A DNA stretch of 61,561 nucleotides from Prochlorococcus sp. AG-402-G22 (GTDB taxonomy: Bacteria; Cyanobacteriota; Cyanobacteriia; PCC-6307; Cyanobiaceae). The DNA lies in the NCBI GenBank assembly GCA_003217035.1, contig QCHV01000011.1, positions 1 to 61,561 on the forward strand, read 5' to 3'. This document shows positions 33,905 to 43,449 of this stretch, in pieces (positions within the stretch are counted from its first letter, which is position 1; every line of letters starts with the position of its first letter). Both the position numbers and the translations under genes were made by a program. Below the pieces are notes generated by a model. It had not been told where the DNA came from, ran no database searches, and saw only the letters and a list, made by a program, of their open reading frames with translations.

Positions 33905-35836
33905 ATGCGTCTCAGTGAGGTTACGCACCCTAATCAACTGCATGGCTTGACTACAGCACAGCTTGAGGATATAGCCTGCCAAGTTAGAGAAAGACATCTT
34001 CAAGTTGTTTCAACGAGTGGTGGACACTTGGGTCCTGGACTTGGTGTTGTAGAGCTGACACTGGCTTTATACCAGACACTTGATTTGGATGTAGACAAGG
34101 TTGTTTGGGATGTAGGTCATCAGGCTTATCCGCATAAATTAATCACTGGTAGATACGGAAATTTCAATACTCTTCGTCAAAAGGGGGGAGTGGCTGGATA
34201 TTTAAAACGAGCTGAAAGCATATTTGATCATTTTGGAGCTGGTCATGCAAGTACATCCATATCAGCTGCACTAGGTATGGCAGTTGCTAGGGATAGGTTG
34301 GGCGAAAATTACAAATGTGTTGCTGTTATAGGTGATGGGGCTCTTACAGGAGGTATGGCATTAGAAGCAATAAATCATGCGGGTCATATGCCCAATACTC
34401 CTTTTTTAGTGGTATTGAATGATAATGACATGTCTATATCTCCTCCTGTTGGTGCACTATCAACATATTTAAACCGCATGCGGCACAGCGCCCCTGTTCA
34501 ATTCATATCCGACAGTGTAAAAGAAAATGTTCGCAATTTGCCTTTTATTAGAGGTGAAATTCCCCAGGAATTAAAATCTCTTACTGGCAGTGTTAAAAGA
34601 CTTGCTGTACCAAAAGTTGGTGCAGTTTTTGAAGAACTTGGTTTTACCTATATGGGTCCTATAGATGGACATGACATATCAGAAATGACTCGAACCTTTC
34701 AAGCAGCTCATCGAGTAGGTGGTCCTGTATTGGTTCACGTGGCCACTACAAAAGGAAAAGGATATCCATACGCAGAAGTTGATCAAGTGGGGTATCACGC
34801 GCAATCTGCTTTTGATTTAACTACTGGCAAGTCAAAACCCTCCAAGTCTCCTAAAGCTCCTAGTTATAGCAAGGTTTTTGGCCAAACTTTGGTAAAGATA
34901 TGTGAGCAAGACAGCAAAGTTATCGGGATAACAGCTGCTATGGCAACAGGAACCGGCCTTGATTTATTGCAAAAGGCAATTCCTGATCAATATATAGACG
35001 TAGGTATAGCAGAACAGCACGCAGTGACTCTTGCAGCTGGAATGGCTTGTGATGGGTTGCGTCCAGTGGTAGCTATTTACAGTACCTTCCTTCAAAGGGC
35101 ATATGATCAAGTTATTCATGATGTTGGTATTCAGAAGTTACCAGTAACTTTTGTACTAGATCGAGCTGGAATTGTTGGAGCTGATGGTCCAACTCACCAA
35201 GGCCAATATGACATTAGTTACTTGAGATCAGTACCTAATTTCACTGTCATGGCGCCTAAGGATGAGGGTGAGCTTCAACGAATGTTGATAACTTGTTTGC
35301 AACATGATGGTCCATGCGCGTTGCGTATTCCACGTGGTTCGGGAGAAGGAGCAACTCTCGTAGAGGAAGGTTGGGAACCTTTAAAGATCGGAAGAGGAGA
35401 GATTCTTTCTGAAGGTGATGATCTGTTGATTTTGGCTTACGGAGCTATGGTTTCCCCAGCTCTTAAGACTATTGAACTCCTTAGTCAATCTGGTATCTCG
35501 GCGACACTTATTAACGCAAGATTTTTAAGGCCTTTAGATCAAGCTCTTATTCACCCAATAGCAAGGCGAATTGGCAAGGTTGTAACCATGGAAGAGGGAA
35601 CACTCTTGGGAGGCTTCGGATCCGCTGTAATTGAATCATTCTCTGACCAGGATCTGCTTATACCTACTCTTAGAATTGGCATTCCAGACAAGCTTGTTGA
35701 TCATGCAAGCCCTCAACAAAGTAAGGAGTCTTTAGGCTTAACTCCACCTCAGATGACAGAATTAATCAAAAAGAGATTTGGTTGGGATGGTTCCGACTCT
35801 CTTTTTGTTGGTAACACCAGTTCAAAGTCTCTTTAA
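33905..35836 (+). CDS. dxs: 1-deoxy-D-xylulose-5-phosphate synthase
   Basis: A 643-residue thiamine-diphosphate enzyme that makes DXP from pyruvate and glyceraldehyde 3-phosphate, the entry step of the MEP isoprenoid pathway feeding carotenoids and the chlorophyll phytol tail. I take ATG 33905 ([14 protein letters not shown]) over the upstream TTG. Seen: [28 protein letters not shown], the ThDP motif [16 protein letters not shown], and [17 protein letters not shown] with the catalytic Glu. A putative isoprenoid-reductase-like gene follows 11 bp downstream. Confidence 0.97.
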   Translation: MRLSEVTHPNQLHGLTTAQLEDIACQVRERHLQVVSTSGGHLGPGLGVVELTLALYQTLDLDVDKVVWDVGHQAYPHKLITGRYGNFNTLRQKGGVAGYLKRAESIFDHFGAGHASTSISAALGMAVARDRLGENYKCVAVIGDGALTGGMALEAINHAGHMPNTPFLVVLNDNDMSISPPVGALSTYLNRMRHSAPVQFISDSVKENVRNLPFIRGEIPQELKSLTGSVKRLAVPKVGAVFEELGFTYMGPIDGHDISEMTRTFQAAHRVGGPVLVHVATTKGKGYPYAEVDQVGYHAQSAFDLTTGKSKPSKSPKAPSYSKVFGQTLVKICEQDSKVIGITAAMATGTGLDLLQKAIPDQYIDVGIAEQHAVTLAAGMACDGLRPVVAIYSTFLQRAYDQVIHDVGIQKLPVTFVLDRAGIVGADGPTHQGQYDISYLRSVPNFTVMAPKDEGELQRMLITCLQHDGPCALRIPRGSGEGATLVEEGWEPLKIGRGEILSEGDDLLILAYGAMVSPALKTIELLSQSGISATLINARFLRPLDQALIHPIARRIGKVVTMEEGTLLGGFGSAVIESFSDQDLLIPTLRIGIPDKLVDHASPQQSKESLGLTPPQMTELIKKRFGWDGSDSLFVGNTSSKSL

Positions 35837-35847
35837 GATAAATAAGC

Positions 35848-37044
35848 GTGTCAGTACTAATTGCTGGAGCGGGTCCAGCAGGCTCAATTTTGGCTAGAAA
35901 ACTATCTGAATCTGGCGTAAATGTCATTCTGGTTGAACGTTTAGACAATCCAAAAAAACAAGCGTTCTCAAGTGCAGCACTACCAATAGAAGCCATCGAA
36001 AAACATCAAATCCCCGTTGAATGTATATCTAGTTATTGGAGAAATTGGCAGATTTTTTCTCCAGAAAATGATTGTTATAAGTGGGAGAGTTCTCATTGCT
36101 TAGGTGTTGTTTTAGATTTTGGAGAATTACGTAGTCAACTTTGGAAAAGAGCTATAGATGCAGGCGTTGAAGTTCTCATGGGTTGGACTGTTGTAAAAGT
36201 AGAATCCTTAAATACTCATGCTCTTGTTGAAATTTCTTCTTCTGATGGAAAAAGTAAATTACTAACCCCAACTGTTGTTGTTGATGCAACTGGATATAAA
36301 CGCTCATTATTAGGTATTCCAAGAGATAAAGCAACGAATCTTTTAACTGGAACTGGTGTTGAATGGGTACTTAAAGTAGATAAGAAAATTGATGACAGAT
36401 GGAAGAATAATTTAACTTTTTATATTGGATCTTCTTGGGTCAAGAATGGATATGGGTGGGTATTTCCAATGTCCAGGAATAGAATAAAAGTTGGAATATG
36501 TACACTTCCTCCTCATAATAATATTAAATCTAATATTCAAGATTTGAAGAAACTTATACAGGCTAATGAGTTGGATGATTGTTCAATTGAGGATAAACAT
36601 GGTGGTGTAATTCAAAGCACAATTGATAGATCAGAAAGACATTATTCTGGAAGGATAATAGGTGTAGGAGATTCCGTTAGTACTTCTAATCTTTTAGGAG
36701 GAGAAGGTATTAGACATGCTATATCAAGTGCTGAGATTTTAAGTAAGCACCTAGTAGAGACTTATCAGAAGAATAATTTCAAGGAATTAGATGATTTCGT
36801 AGTCTTAAAACGATATCAAGGAGAACTGAGAAGGAAATTAGGTTGGAAATGGACTATATCAAACAAAATTGGCAAAAGAACTTGGTGGGGCTTGTCTGGA
36901 AAAGAAGGTGATAAGAGAATATCAAAAATCCTCCGAGGGCTTTCAATGAAGGCTTCTGCGGAGGATTTAAGCTCGGTTTTATTTGATTATAAGTTCGAAA
37001 GATTTGGCATGAAATTAATTCCCTATCTAATTGGACTTAGGTAA
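35848..37044 (+). CDS. FAD-dependent oxidoreductase, geranylgeranyl-reductase-like
   Basis: A 398-residue flavoprotein. It starts at GTG with the Rossmann motif VLIAGAGPAGSILARKL (3-19), has an inner VVVDATGYKRSLLG segment and the C-terminal FAD motif GRIIGVGDSVSTSNLLGGEGIRHAI. This pattern is that of the FixC/geranylgeranyl-reductase group of class A flavin enzymes. ChlP-type reductases have similar motifs, but this one is shorter and diverged, so the substrate is uncertain. Co-orientation 11 bp after dxs hints at isoprenoid or pigment metabolism. Confidence 0.8.
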   Translation: MSVLIAGAGPAGSILARKLSESGVNVILVERLDNPKKQAFSSAALPIEAIEKHQIPVECISSYWRNWQIFSPENDCYKWESSHCLGVVLDFGELRSQLWKRAIDAGVEVLMGWTVVKVESLNTHALVEISSSDGKSKLLTPTVVVDATGYKRSLLGIPRDKATNLLTGTGVEWVLKVDKKIDDRWKNNLTFYIGSSWVKNGYGWVFPMSRNRIKVGICTLPPHNNIKSNIQDLKKLIQANELDDCSIEDKHGGVIQSTIDRSERHYSGRIIGVGDSVSTSNLLGGEGIRHAISSAEILSKHLVETYQKNNFKELDDFVVLKRYQGELRRKLGWKWTISNKIGKRTWWGLSGKEGDKRISKILRGLSMKASAEDLSSVLFDYKFERFGMKLIPYLIGLR

Positions 37045-37060
37045 AAGGGAACCAGCTGGT

Positions 37061-37321
37061 TTATAAAACGCCTCTAGCAGCCAAGCCTAATATTGAGCCT
37101 ATGCCTAAAACATGGCCTAAGCAATTTGCTGCTACAACAGAGGCATGACTCATACCACCGAAGTATTTTGAGTTTGGTATTTCGAAGCCTTCATTAGGCT
37201 TTGAGATATTTGCTCTAGCAATTGCGTAAGCCAGAACGTTGCAGATAATCATCACCACAGCACACTTTGGAGACCAGTGAAAAGCAGCCGGGTCTGCTGT
37301 AGCTAATAAGGTTGTGATCAT
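37061..37321 (-). CDS. psaK: photosystem I subunit PsaK
   Basis: Starting at ATG 37321 (MITTLLATADPAAFHWSPKC) the product has 86 residues, normal for PsaK; an earlier ATG at 37363 adds an unlikely basic segment. Two membrane helices (CAVVMIICNVLAYAIARANI and SHASVVAANCLGHVLGIGSI) flank the loop with KPNEGFEIPNSKYFGGM, the usual PsaK design. It lies at the PSI periphery and helps bind antenna chlorophyll. The end converges on the preceding oxidoreductase over the 12-bp palindrome AACCAGCTGGTT (37050-37061). Confidence 0.92.
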   Translation of the reverse strand: MITTLLATADPAAFHWSPKCAVVMIICNVLAYAIARANISKPNEGFEIPNSKYFGGMSHASVVAANCLGHVLGIGSILGLAARGVL

Positions 37322-37400
37322 TACACATTTGAAGCACCTCTTATATTGTCCTTTATAAAGCACGTTTGACTACAAGAATGACTCTTCTCTTAAGAGTTTT

Positions 37401-37727
37401 TCACCTCTTTTCAGAAAGCAAATTTGCGAAACCTAGAACTACTAAGCCATCGCTTATTGCAAGAAACAGTTCTGCGCCTCCATGTAGGGGGTCTACATTT
37501 GAAAGTTCTGCACCATAAAAAATCTTTGCAGCAATTGCACAAATCACAGAAACAAATACAAAAACAAGCGTCATTCTGAACCCCCATAGGGATTCCTTGG
37601 GAATCAGGGAACCTTTTTGAGCAAAATAAAGAAACACCAAGTAAGGAACAAGAGAAGCAATAAAGAAAGGGCCAGGATCAATTTCTCCAAAAAGATTCAA
37701 TAGTGAAAAAGAGTCGATATTGCTCAT
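37401..37727 (-). CDS. DUF3593 membrane protein
   Basis: A 108-residue protein with three hydrophobic helices and the conserved start FGEIDPGPFFIASLVPYLVF and GGAELFLAISDGLVVLGFANL near the end, as in DUF3593. The family is restricted to cyanobacteria and plant plastids and has no assigned activity. The start overlaps the stop of the DUF2499 gene by 4 bp, the usual pairing of the two families, suggesting that the products work together in the membrane. Confidence 0.85.
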   Translation of the reverse strand: MSNIDSFSLLNLFGEIDPGPFFIASLVPYLVFLYFAQKGSLIPKESLWGFRMTLVFVFVSVICAIAAKIFYGAELSNVDPLHGGAELFLAISDGLVVLGFANLLSEKR

Positions 37728-38026
37728 GCTTTTTGCTCCTCAGTTCTTAGTAAATGCCAAGCTGCAACTGCTAGGCAGGTATTCCCAATTGTTGTTAAAA
37801 GAGCCTGAATTACTACTAATCCAAGTAGTTCCTCTGAATTGTCATATATGTGCCATGTAATTGCAGCCATGGCACTAGCTAAGTTTGGGAGCATTGCAAT
37901 TGCGAGCCATGTATAAGCTCTTTCAGATTTCTTAGCTAGGGATAAAATTAGAATTATTGCCAAGGTCCATTCAATTAATGTAGCCATATGTATTGTCCAT
38001 GTTCCTATAGATAGTTCGTGCATCAT
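37724..38026 (-). CDS. DUF2499 (Ycf49-like) membrane protein
   Basis: The 100-residue protein has three membrane helices and conserved residues HELSIGTWTIHMATLIEWTL (about 3-22), then AMLPNLASAMAAITWHIYDN and ALLTTIGNTCLAVAAWHLL. This is the DUF2499/Ycf49 pattern with its His/Trp residues. It overlaps the neighbouring genes on both sides (1-2 bp with the peroxiredoxin stop, 4 bp with DUF3593), forming a small reverse operon. The start may be either of two adjacent ATGs (38026 or 38023). Confidence 0.85.
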   Translation of the reverse strand: MMHELSIGTWTIHMATLIEWTLAIILILSLAKKSERAYTWLAIAMLPNLASAMAAITWHIYDNSEELLGLVVIQALLTTIGNTCLAVAAWHLLRTEEQKA

Positions 38027-38577
38027 TACACCTCTAAGTCAATTATTTTATCTAATACTTCTTGTGGGTGCCTTGCTGGATTAACGCCTATCCATATATA
38101 TTTTATTATTCCATTGTTGTCTACAAGAAACGTATTCCTCTTGCTGTATGGATAATTCCATGAATCGTATTTTTTACTGACATTTCCACCTTCGTCAGTT
38201 AAGAGAATAAGCTGTAAGTCCTCTTTTTCACAAAAGGATTGATGATCATCAAGTAGATCGTTGCTGATTCCAATTATAGTAGCATCCACTTCTTTAAATT
38301 TAGAGCTCAAGTTGTTGAACTTTTTTGCCTCTATAGTACATCCTTCTGTAAAATCTTTAGGGTAAAAATATAAAACTTTCCAGTAGCTATTGATATCATC
38401 TAAATTCCACACGTCTTTTTTGGGATTATTACTGGAATATCCTTTTAAGTTAAATTTAGGAGCATTTAGGCCTATAGATAATTTATTTATACCAGAGGCA
38501 TAAATTGTGTATGAATAGCTTAGTGAAATAAATAAAAATATACAAAATCCTATTATATTTGTTTTATTTAATTTCAT
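38026..38577 (-). CDS. PrxQ/Bcp-like peroxiredoxin with N-terminal membrane signal
   Basis: The 183-residue protein is a thioredoxin-fold peroxidase: peroxidatic Cys80 in YPKDFTEGCTIEAKKF, and an AKLFG-like core (ISNDLLDDHQSFCEKEDLQL, YPYSKRNTFLVDNNGIIKYI). Two features differ from typical PrxQ: a hydrophobic segment (about 8-26) that should export or anchor it, and a Lys (85) at the +5 position where PrxQ has its resolving Cys. So it is probably a 1-Cys enzyme or uses another Cys near residue 128. First gene of the trio with DUF2499 and DUF3593. Confidence 0.85.
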   Translation of the reverse strand: MKLNKTNIIGFCIFLFISLSYSYTIYASGINKLSIGLNAPKFNLKGYSSNNPKKDVWNLDDINSYWKVLYFYPKDFTEGCTIEAKKFNNLSSKFKEVDATIIGISNDLLDDHQSFCEKEDLQLILLTDEGGNVSKKYDSWNYPYSKRNTFLVDNNGIIKYIWIGVNPARHPQEVLDKIIDLEV

Positions 38578-38605
38578 ATTAAATGATATGTTAGCTGTAA
38601 ATTAG

Positions 38606-38842
38606 CTAAATTTTGTTTAGGTTAATTCCATTGGACTTAGCAAATGCATTAAGGCCTTTCTTTTGTATTGATTTGAGTGTTCTTGTTGTTACGCGTAACT
38701 TAATCCATTTTTTACCTTCTTCCCACCAAAGCCTTCTTTGTTGGAGATTTGCTTGTTGCAACTTTTTGGTACGTATATGAGAGTGACTAACAGCCATCCC
38801 ATTATTAGCTCTTGTTCCTGACAGATCACATACTCTAGACAT
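38606..38842 (-). CDS. rpmB: 50S ribosomal protein L28
   Basis: A 78-residue ribosomal protein: [20 protein letters not shown], then [21 protein letters not shown] and [20 protein letters not shown]. The CDLSG and SHS.RT motifs and strong basic composition are diagnostic for L28 of cyanobacterial type (no second CxxC pair). It lies between the peroxiredoxin and htpG on the same strand with short gaps (28 and 60 bp). Confidence 0.95.
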   Translation of the reverse strand: MSRVCDLSGTRANNGMAVSHSHIRTKKLQQANLQQRRLWWEEGKKWIKLRVTTRTLKSIQKKGLNAFAKSNGINLNKI

Positions 38843-38902
38843 TGAATTTATACTGAATACAGGGTTTGAACAACAATAACCATGATAACAAATAATATGC
38901 AG

Positions 38903-40798
38903 CTAGATTGCTTTGCTTATAAGCTTTCCCATTAATTCAGCATTTCTGCTTTGAAATACTGCAATCTCTTTTGGATCTAGGCCTCCAACGCTTAAACGAG
39001 CCATATCATAAAGATGATTTGCTATTTCTTTGGTAAGCTCGTCATTTGGAGACTGATCTTCGCTCTGAAGAATTATAGAGGCTGATTTAAGTTTTACTAG
39101 TCCTTTTACTAGAGGGTGGTTTCTATTTACTAAGAGAACATGATGTTCTGGAAGACCAGGCAATCTTTGTTCCATAAGTGCTCCAATATCGTTAATTCTC
39201 CTCATTTGCTCAGGGAGTAATATCATTGCTGGAACAGAATTATTTCCCTTTAGAGCTTGGACTTGAATGGTTATTTTTTCATTATTTAATGCATCTTTTA
39301 TAAGATCATTTATTGCTTGTGATTTACTCTCACCATCTTTATCAGTTATTTCTGGTGAAGAATCCCTAAGCTCATCGTCAAGTTCTGAATCAACTCGCTG
39401 AAACTTAACTTCTTGGTTTCTTGTCTCTAACCATGGTATAAATTGCGAGTCGACAACAGTTTCTGTCATAAGAACTTCTGCCCCTTGTTCTTTCCATAGA
39501 TTGAGTGCATTTGATTGTGCTATCTCATCAGTACAATAAAGTATTCGCTTATTATTTTGATCCTTTAACCTATTTAGATAAGCTTCTACTGTTGTAAAAG
39601 CATCTGTTGTTGTCTTTATTAAATTTTCACTATCTTCTCTTGAACCAGAGCTTTTAAATATTATTAGATTCTCAACTTGATCGGCAAATTTTTCATCTTC
39701 CATAGCTCCTATCTTTATAAAAGGAGCTACTGAATCCCAAATTTCCGCATAGAATTCAGGTTCATTTTTTTTTATTTCATTTAATTTACTTGCTATTTTT
39801 TTCGCAACAAAGTTTCCTATTGATCTAACTCTTCTGTCTGTTTGCAATGCACTTCTGCTTACATTTAATGGAATATCTGTTGAATCAATAACTCCCCTTA
39901 AAGGAAGTAAATATCTTGGAACTACTTCTTTTATGGAATCACTTACATAAACTTGATTACAATACAACTTTATTTCTCCTTGCTCCCAATCTGCTCTCCC
40001 AGTTGTTTTTGGAAAATAGAGTATACCTTGCAAATTATATGGATAATCAGTATTTAAATGAATCCATAATAGTGGATCTCCTTGAAAAGGGTAAAGATAT
40101 TTGTATAGTTCTATATAATCTTTATCTTCTAGTTCGTTTGAATTCCTTCTCCAAAGAGGATTCATTTGATTTACGATTTCACCATCAAGACGTACTTCTA
40201 CAGCCATAAAGTCACAATATTTCTTTATTAAAGTTTTAATTCTTGTGGGCTCTATGTATTCGAGTTCTTCGTCCATTAGATGGAGAATAACGTCGGTTCC
40301 TATATCTTCTTTAGATGTCCTTTCAAGACTAAATTTGGGAGAACCATCACATGTCCATTTAACTGACTCTGCTTCTGGTGTTGCTGATTTAGTTATTAAC
40401 TCTACATTCTTAGAAACAATGAAACTAGAATAAAATCCTAATCCAAAATGACCAATCATACCTTCTTCACTTTGTTTATATTTCTCTAAAAACTCCTCTG
40501 CACTTGAGAATGCCACTTGATTTATATATTTTTTGACCTCATCAGAAGTCATCCCTATTCCATTGTCGGAAATTGTCAAAGTATTCTTTTCTTTATCGAT
40601 TTTTATATTTATGCTTCCTTTTTCACCTTCAGAACAGTCCCCAGCCATAGCGGCCATTCTTCTCTTGTTAATAGCATCGACTGAATTGCTAACTAGTTCT
40701 CTTAGGAATATCTCGTGATCTGAGTAGACAGCCTTTTTTATAATTGGAAAGATATTTTCGGTATGTATCTGAATCTGGCCTTCTTCAATAACTGTCAT
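38903..40798 (-). CDS. htpG: Hsp90 chaperone HtpG
   Basis: A 631-residue Hsp90. The GHKL ATPase domain (about 1-215) has the family boxes ELVSNSVDAINKRRM (Glu/Asn for Mg-ATP), ISDNGIGMTSDEV and GHFGLGFYSSFIVS; the middle and C-terminal dimer domains follow. It folds late-stage clients in the cytoplasm and, in cyanobacteria, contributes to heat and oxidative stress tolerance and phycobilisome or tetrapyrrole homeostasis. Length is normal. Confidence 0.96.
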   Translation of the reverse strand: MTVIEEGQIQIHTENIFPIIKKAVYSDHEIFLRELVSNSVDAINKRRMAAMAGDCSEGEKGSINIKIDKEKNTLTISDNGIGMTSDEVKKYINQVAFSSAEEFLEKYKQSEEGMIGHFGLGFYSSFIVSKNVELITKSATPEAESVKWTCDGSPKFSLERTSKEDIGTDVILHLMDEELEYIEPTRIKTLIKKYCDFMAVEVRLDGEIVNQMNPLWRRNSNELEDKDYIELYKYLYPFQGDPLLWIHLNTDYPYNLQGILYFPKTTGRADWEQGEIKLYCNQVYVSDSIKEVVPRYLLPLRGVIDSTDIPLNVSRSALQTDRRVRSIGNFVAKKIASKLNEIKKNEPEFYAEIWDSVAPFIKIGAMEDEKFADQVENLIIFKSSGSREDSENLIKTTTDAFTTVEAYLNRLKDQNNKRILYCTDEIAQSNALNLWKEQGAEVLMTETVVDSQFIPWLETRNQEVKFQRVDSELDDELRDSSPEITDKDGESKSQAINDLIKDALNNEKITIQVQALKGNNSVPAMILLPEQMRRINDIGALMEQRLPGLPEHHVLLVNRNHPLVKGLVKLKSASIILQSEDQSPNDELTKEIANHLYDMARLSVGGLDPKEIAVFQSRNAELMGKLISKAI

Positions 40799-40874
40799 GA
40801 CAAAACTTATAACAGCTAAAGATTAGTATCTATTAAGGCGATTACTCAAGCTTTTAAAGCAGTATTCTCCGAAC

Positions 40875-41105
40875 CTAATCTGGTTGTTTTGATTGTAATT
40901 CACTCCTTTCTTCAGAAATAACAGCTCCTTTTACTGGGCATACTTCTAGGCATACTCCACAATCTATACAAGTTGCAAATTCTATAAAGTAATAGTCTGT
41001 ACCTTTGATGTTTTTTCCAAACCCTTTCTTAATACATCCTACTGGGCAGGCTTGTGAACAAGAGGCTACTCCCTCGCATATATCACTTATTATGGTATGT
41101 GGCAT
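40875..41105 (-). CDS. 2[4Fe-4S] ferredoxin-like protein
   Basis: A 76-residue protein with two cluster motifs. The first has CEGVASCSQACPVGC; the second has CIDCGVCLEVCPVKGA, the classic CxxCxxCxxxCP. The insert between them (KKGFGKNIKGTDYYFIEFAT) is usual for bacterial-type ferredoxins of cyanobacteria. It carries electrons in the cytoplasm; the partner is not evident from context. It lies 6 bp downstream of hisZ on the same strand. Confidence 0.93.
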   Translation of the reverse strand: MPHTIISDICEGVASCSQACPVGCIKKGFGKNIKGTDYYFIEFATCIDCGVCLEVCPVKGAVISEERSELQSKQPD

Positions 41106-41111
41106 CTCTTT

Positions 41112-42287
41112 TTAATTTATCCAGATTAGATTTGTGCAACCCCTTTTAGGTAATAATTTTGCTGCCATTTCTTTAGTTCTGCAAATATTTAATTCTATAA
41201 GGGCTATTTGATTTTCTTTATGTAATCTCCTTTGATGTTCTAATGCATCTTCTATTTTTTTATTAGGTCCATATGCAATAAGTGTTTTCTTTGCAAAAGT
41301 ATCATTGTTATTCTTTTTTCTAGCTATTTTTTTAATTTTATCTATAGAGAAACTAAAACCAGCTCCAATTGCTGCTTTATTGTTATTGCCAAAAAGATTA
41401 ACTAAGTCGTCATACCTTCCACCTCTGGCAATTACTACCGGGGATTTTCCTGTATTAGCTATCAGTTGAAAAACGATGCCTGTGTATAAATTATAATGTG
41501 GTTGATATGTAGGGTCTAATTGTATATTTATATTATACACTTTACTTATTGGCTTAATTATATTGAATAAGTTGTCCAAGCTCTTGAGAACATTATTGTC
41601 TCCATATATACCTCGTAGTGTTTCTATAACTGTTGAAGGGCTTCCTCTTAATTCTAATGTTGCCTTTAAGCCTTGCTTGTCATCATTATCAATATCTAAT
41701 TTATCTAGTCCTATTAAGTCGTAGTTTGTTAGGATAGTCTTTATTTTAGTTTTAATAACCTGATTGTATTTTTCCAGAATAATCCTAATTAATGATGTGT
41801 GACTTATCAATAGTGTAGGGTTGGATTCTTTTTGTATATTTAATTTTTTCAATGATTCAATTAATAAATATAATAGTTCAACTTCTATTTCCATTCCTTC
41901 TTCACCTATAAGTTCTACACCGCTATGAAGATTTTCATCTACTATTATTTTCCCATCACTTTCCTCTCTGCTTTTAAAGATTGTTCCACAAGCCCAAAGT
42001 CTTAAAGGCCTTTCTTTAAGTGCAAATCGAGTGGCAGCTGCTCTGGCTATGCTTGCTGTCATTTCTGGTCTTAGACCTAACGGTTCATCTACTACTATTT
42101 TTATTATCTCATTACTTTTAATTCCCCCTCCGGCCGTCAGAGTATTTATATTTTCTACTTTGGGTGGAGAAACTTCCTGATACCCCCATTGTCTATATAC
42201 TTCAGAAAGCTTAGATAAGAGATAATTATTCTCTTCAACCTGTTGAGGGTTTAAGTCTTTAGTTCCAGATACATTTTTTATTGTCAT
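41112..42287 (-). CDS. hisZ: ATP phosphoribosyltransferase regulatory subunit HisZ
   Basis: A 391-residue class II tRNA-synthetase-like protein. GTKDLNPQQVEENNYLLSKL and GLRPEMTASIARAAATRFAL (motif-2-like), then YTGIVFQLIANTGK and ARGGRYDDLVNLFGNNN near the C-terminal half resemble HisRS. However, the RGLDYY..GTVFE box is altered (PHYNLYTGIVF) and the anticodon domain is missing, as in HisZ. HisZ binds short-form HisG and gives histidine feedback on the first step of histidine synthesis. Ends 6 bp before the ferredoxin gene. Confidence 0.87.
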   Translation of the reverse strand: MTIKNVSGTKDLNPQQVEENNYLLSKLSEVYRQWGYQEVSPPKVENINTLTAGGGIKSNEIIKIVVDEPLGLRPEMTASIARAAATRFALKERPLRLWACGTIFKSREESDGKIIVDENLHSGVELIGEEGMEIEVELLYLLIESLKKLNIQKESNPTLLISHTSLIRIILEKYNQVIKTKIKTILTNYDLIGLDKLDIDNDDKQGLKATLELRGSPSTVIETLRGIYGDNNVLKSLDNLFNIIKPISKVYNINIQLDPTYQPHYNLYTGIVFQLIANTGKSPVVIARGGRYDDLVNLFGNNNKAAIGAGFSFSIDKIKKIARKKNNNDTFAKKTLIAYGPNKKIEDALEHQRRLHKENQIALIELNICRTKEMAAKLLPKRGCTNLIWIN

Positions 42288-42329
42288 GTATTTTTTTAGT
42301 GAGGATTATCCAATGATTATTTGGAACTA

Positions 42330-43196
42330 TTACAAAGAACTATAAGTTTTTATATCGAGTGGTTTTACTTTTTTAAGTTCTGTTTTCATTTCTTTTATTA
42401 AATGGGGATTGCTAGCAAGAATTCTGCCACTGTCAAAATCAAAACTATCGATTTTATAGTCTGATATTACACCCCCCGCTAATTCCACAATAGGTATACC
42501 AGCTGCCAGGTCCCATTTTGCAAGTCCTCTCTCCCAATATCCATCAAGTCTTCCATTGGCTATGAATGCCATATCAACAGCTGCAGCCCCTCCTCTTCTA
42601 ACACCTCTAGTCCTGTCTGTCATCCAACAAAACTCTGCATAATTATTTTCTATCTCAGTTTGTCTGTCATAGGCAAAGCCTGTAACTAACAAACTGTCTA
42701 TAAGGGTCATTGTTGATGAGACATTGATTTTTTCTTCATTACAGTAGGAACCTATACCAGGGCATCCCCAATAATTCTCATTTAAGAAAGGTATGCAGAT
42801 AGCCCCTAGTAGAGGTTTATTTTTATAAGTAAGCCCTATTGATGTTGCAAAGAAAGGATATCCATGTGCGAAGTTTGTTGTTCCATCTAGAGGGTCTATA
42901 CACCAACTTAGATCATTTACTTTTCCGCTCCTCCCACTCTCTTCAGCGTATATTCCAATATCGTTTGTCTCTTTTTTTAAAAAAGATATTATTTCTTGCT
43001 CAGCTTCTATGTCGGCATTTGTTACTAGATCTCCTTCCCTTCCCTTGTTTTTAATTGTATTTATATCCCCGTAATATTTCATTAGTATTTCTCCCCCCTG
43101 AATTGCTGCTTTTCTAGCAGTATTTAAAAGATATTTAAGCTCTTGATCATTTAGCTTTGATTCATATTGAGCCTGATGGCAGATAAGATTTCTCAT
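42330..43196 (-). CDS. suhB: inositol-1-monophosphatase family protein
   Basis: A 288-residue Mg-dependent phosphatase. Motifs of the family are intact: GDLVTNADIEAEQEI (metal site 1), GIYAEESG, WCIDPLDGTTNFAHGYPFFA (the DPIDGT signature) and YWERGLAKWDLAAGIPIVEL near the end with its WD motif. It hydrolyses inositol monophosphate or related sugar phosphates; cyanobacterial members may also act on other substrates. It precedes hisZ with a 42-bp gap on the same strand. Confidence 0.9.
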   Translation of the reverse strand: MRNLICHQAQYESKLNDQELKYLLNTARKAAIQGGEILMKYYGDINTIKNKGREGDLVTNADIEAEQEIISFLKKETNDIGIYAEESGRSGKVNDLSWCIDPLDGTTNFAHGYPFFATSIGLTYKNKPLLGAICIPFLNENYWGCPGIGSYCNEEKINVSSTMTLIDSLLVTGFAYDRQTEIENNYAEFCWMTDRTRGVRRGGAAAVDMAFIANGRLDGYWERGLAKWDLAAGIPIVELAGGVISDYKIDSFDFDSGRILASNPHLIKEMKTELKKVKPLDIKTYSSL

Positions 43197-43302
43197 TTTA
43201 TTGAAATGTAGTCTCGTATTTTTTCAAGTTGCGTTACATGGATATATTTGTGGATTCATTCTAGCTTCCTGCTAGATTTGAGTTTCTCTTTTGAGAAATT
43301 AT

Positions 43303-43389
43303 GGAGAGATGGCCGAGTGGTCGAAGGCGCAGCACTGGAAATGCTGTATAGGGGCAACTCTATCGAGGGTTCGAATCCCTCTCTCTCCG
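43303..43389 (+). tRNA. tRNA-Ser(GGA)
   Basis: The 87-nt sequence folds as a class II tRNA with acceptor GGAGAGA pairing with TCTCTCC, discriminator G, anticodon loop TGGAAAT with anticodon GGA, a long variable arm (AGGGGCAACTCT) and T-arm GGGTTCGAATCCC. No CCA is encoded. It reads serine codons UCC and UCU. A spurious antisense frame over the gene is rejected. Confidence 0.97.
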
Positions 43390-43449
43390 TTGAATTGCTT
43401 TGCTTTAAAATAACTATATAAGAGGGTGGAAATATTTATTGTTGTGGCT

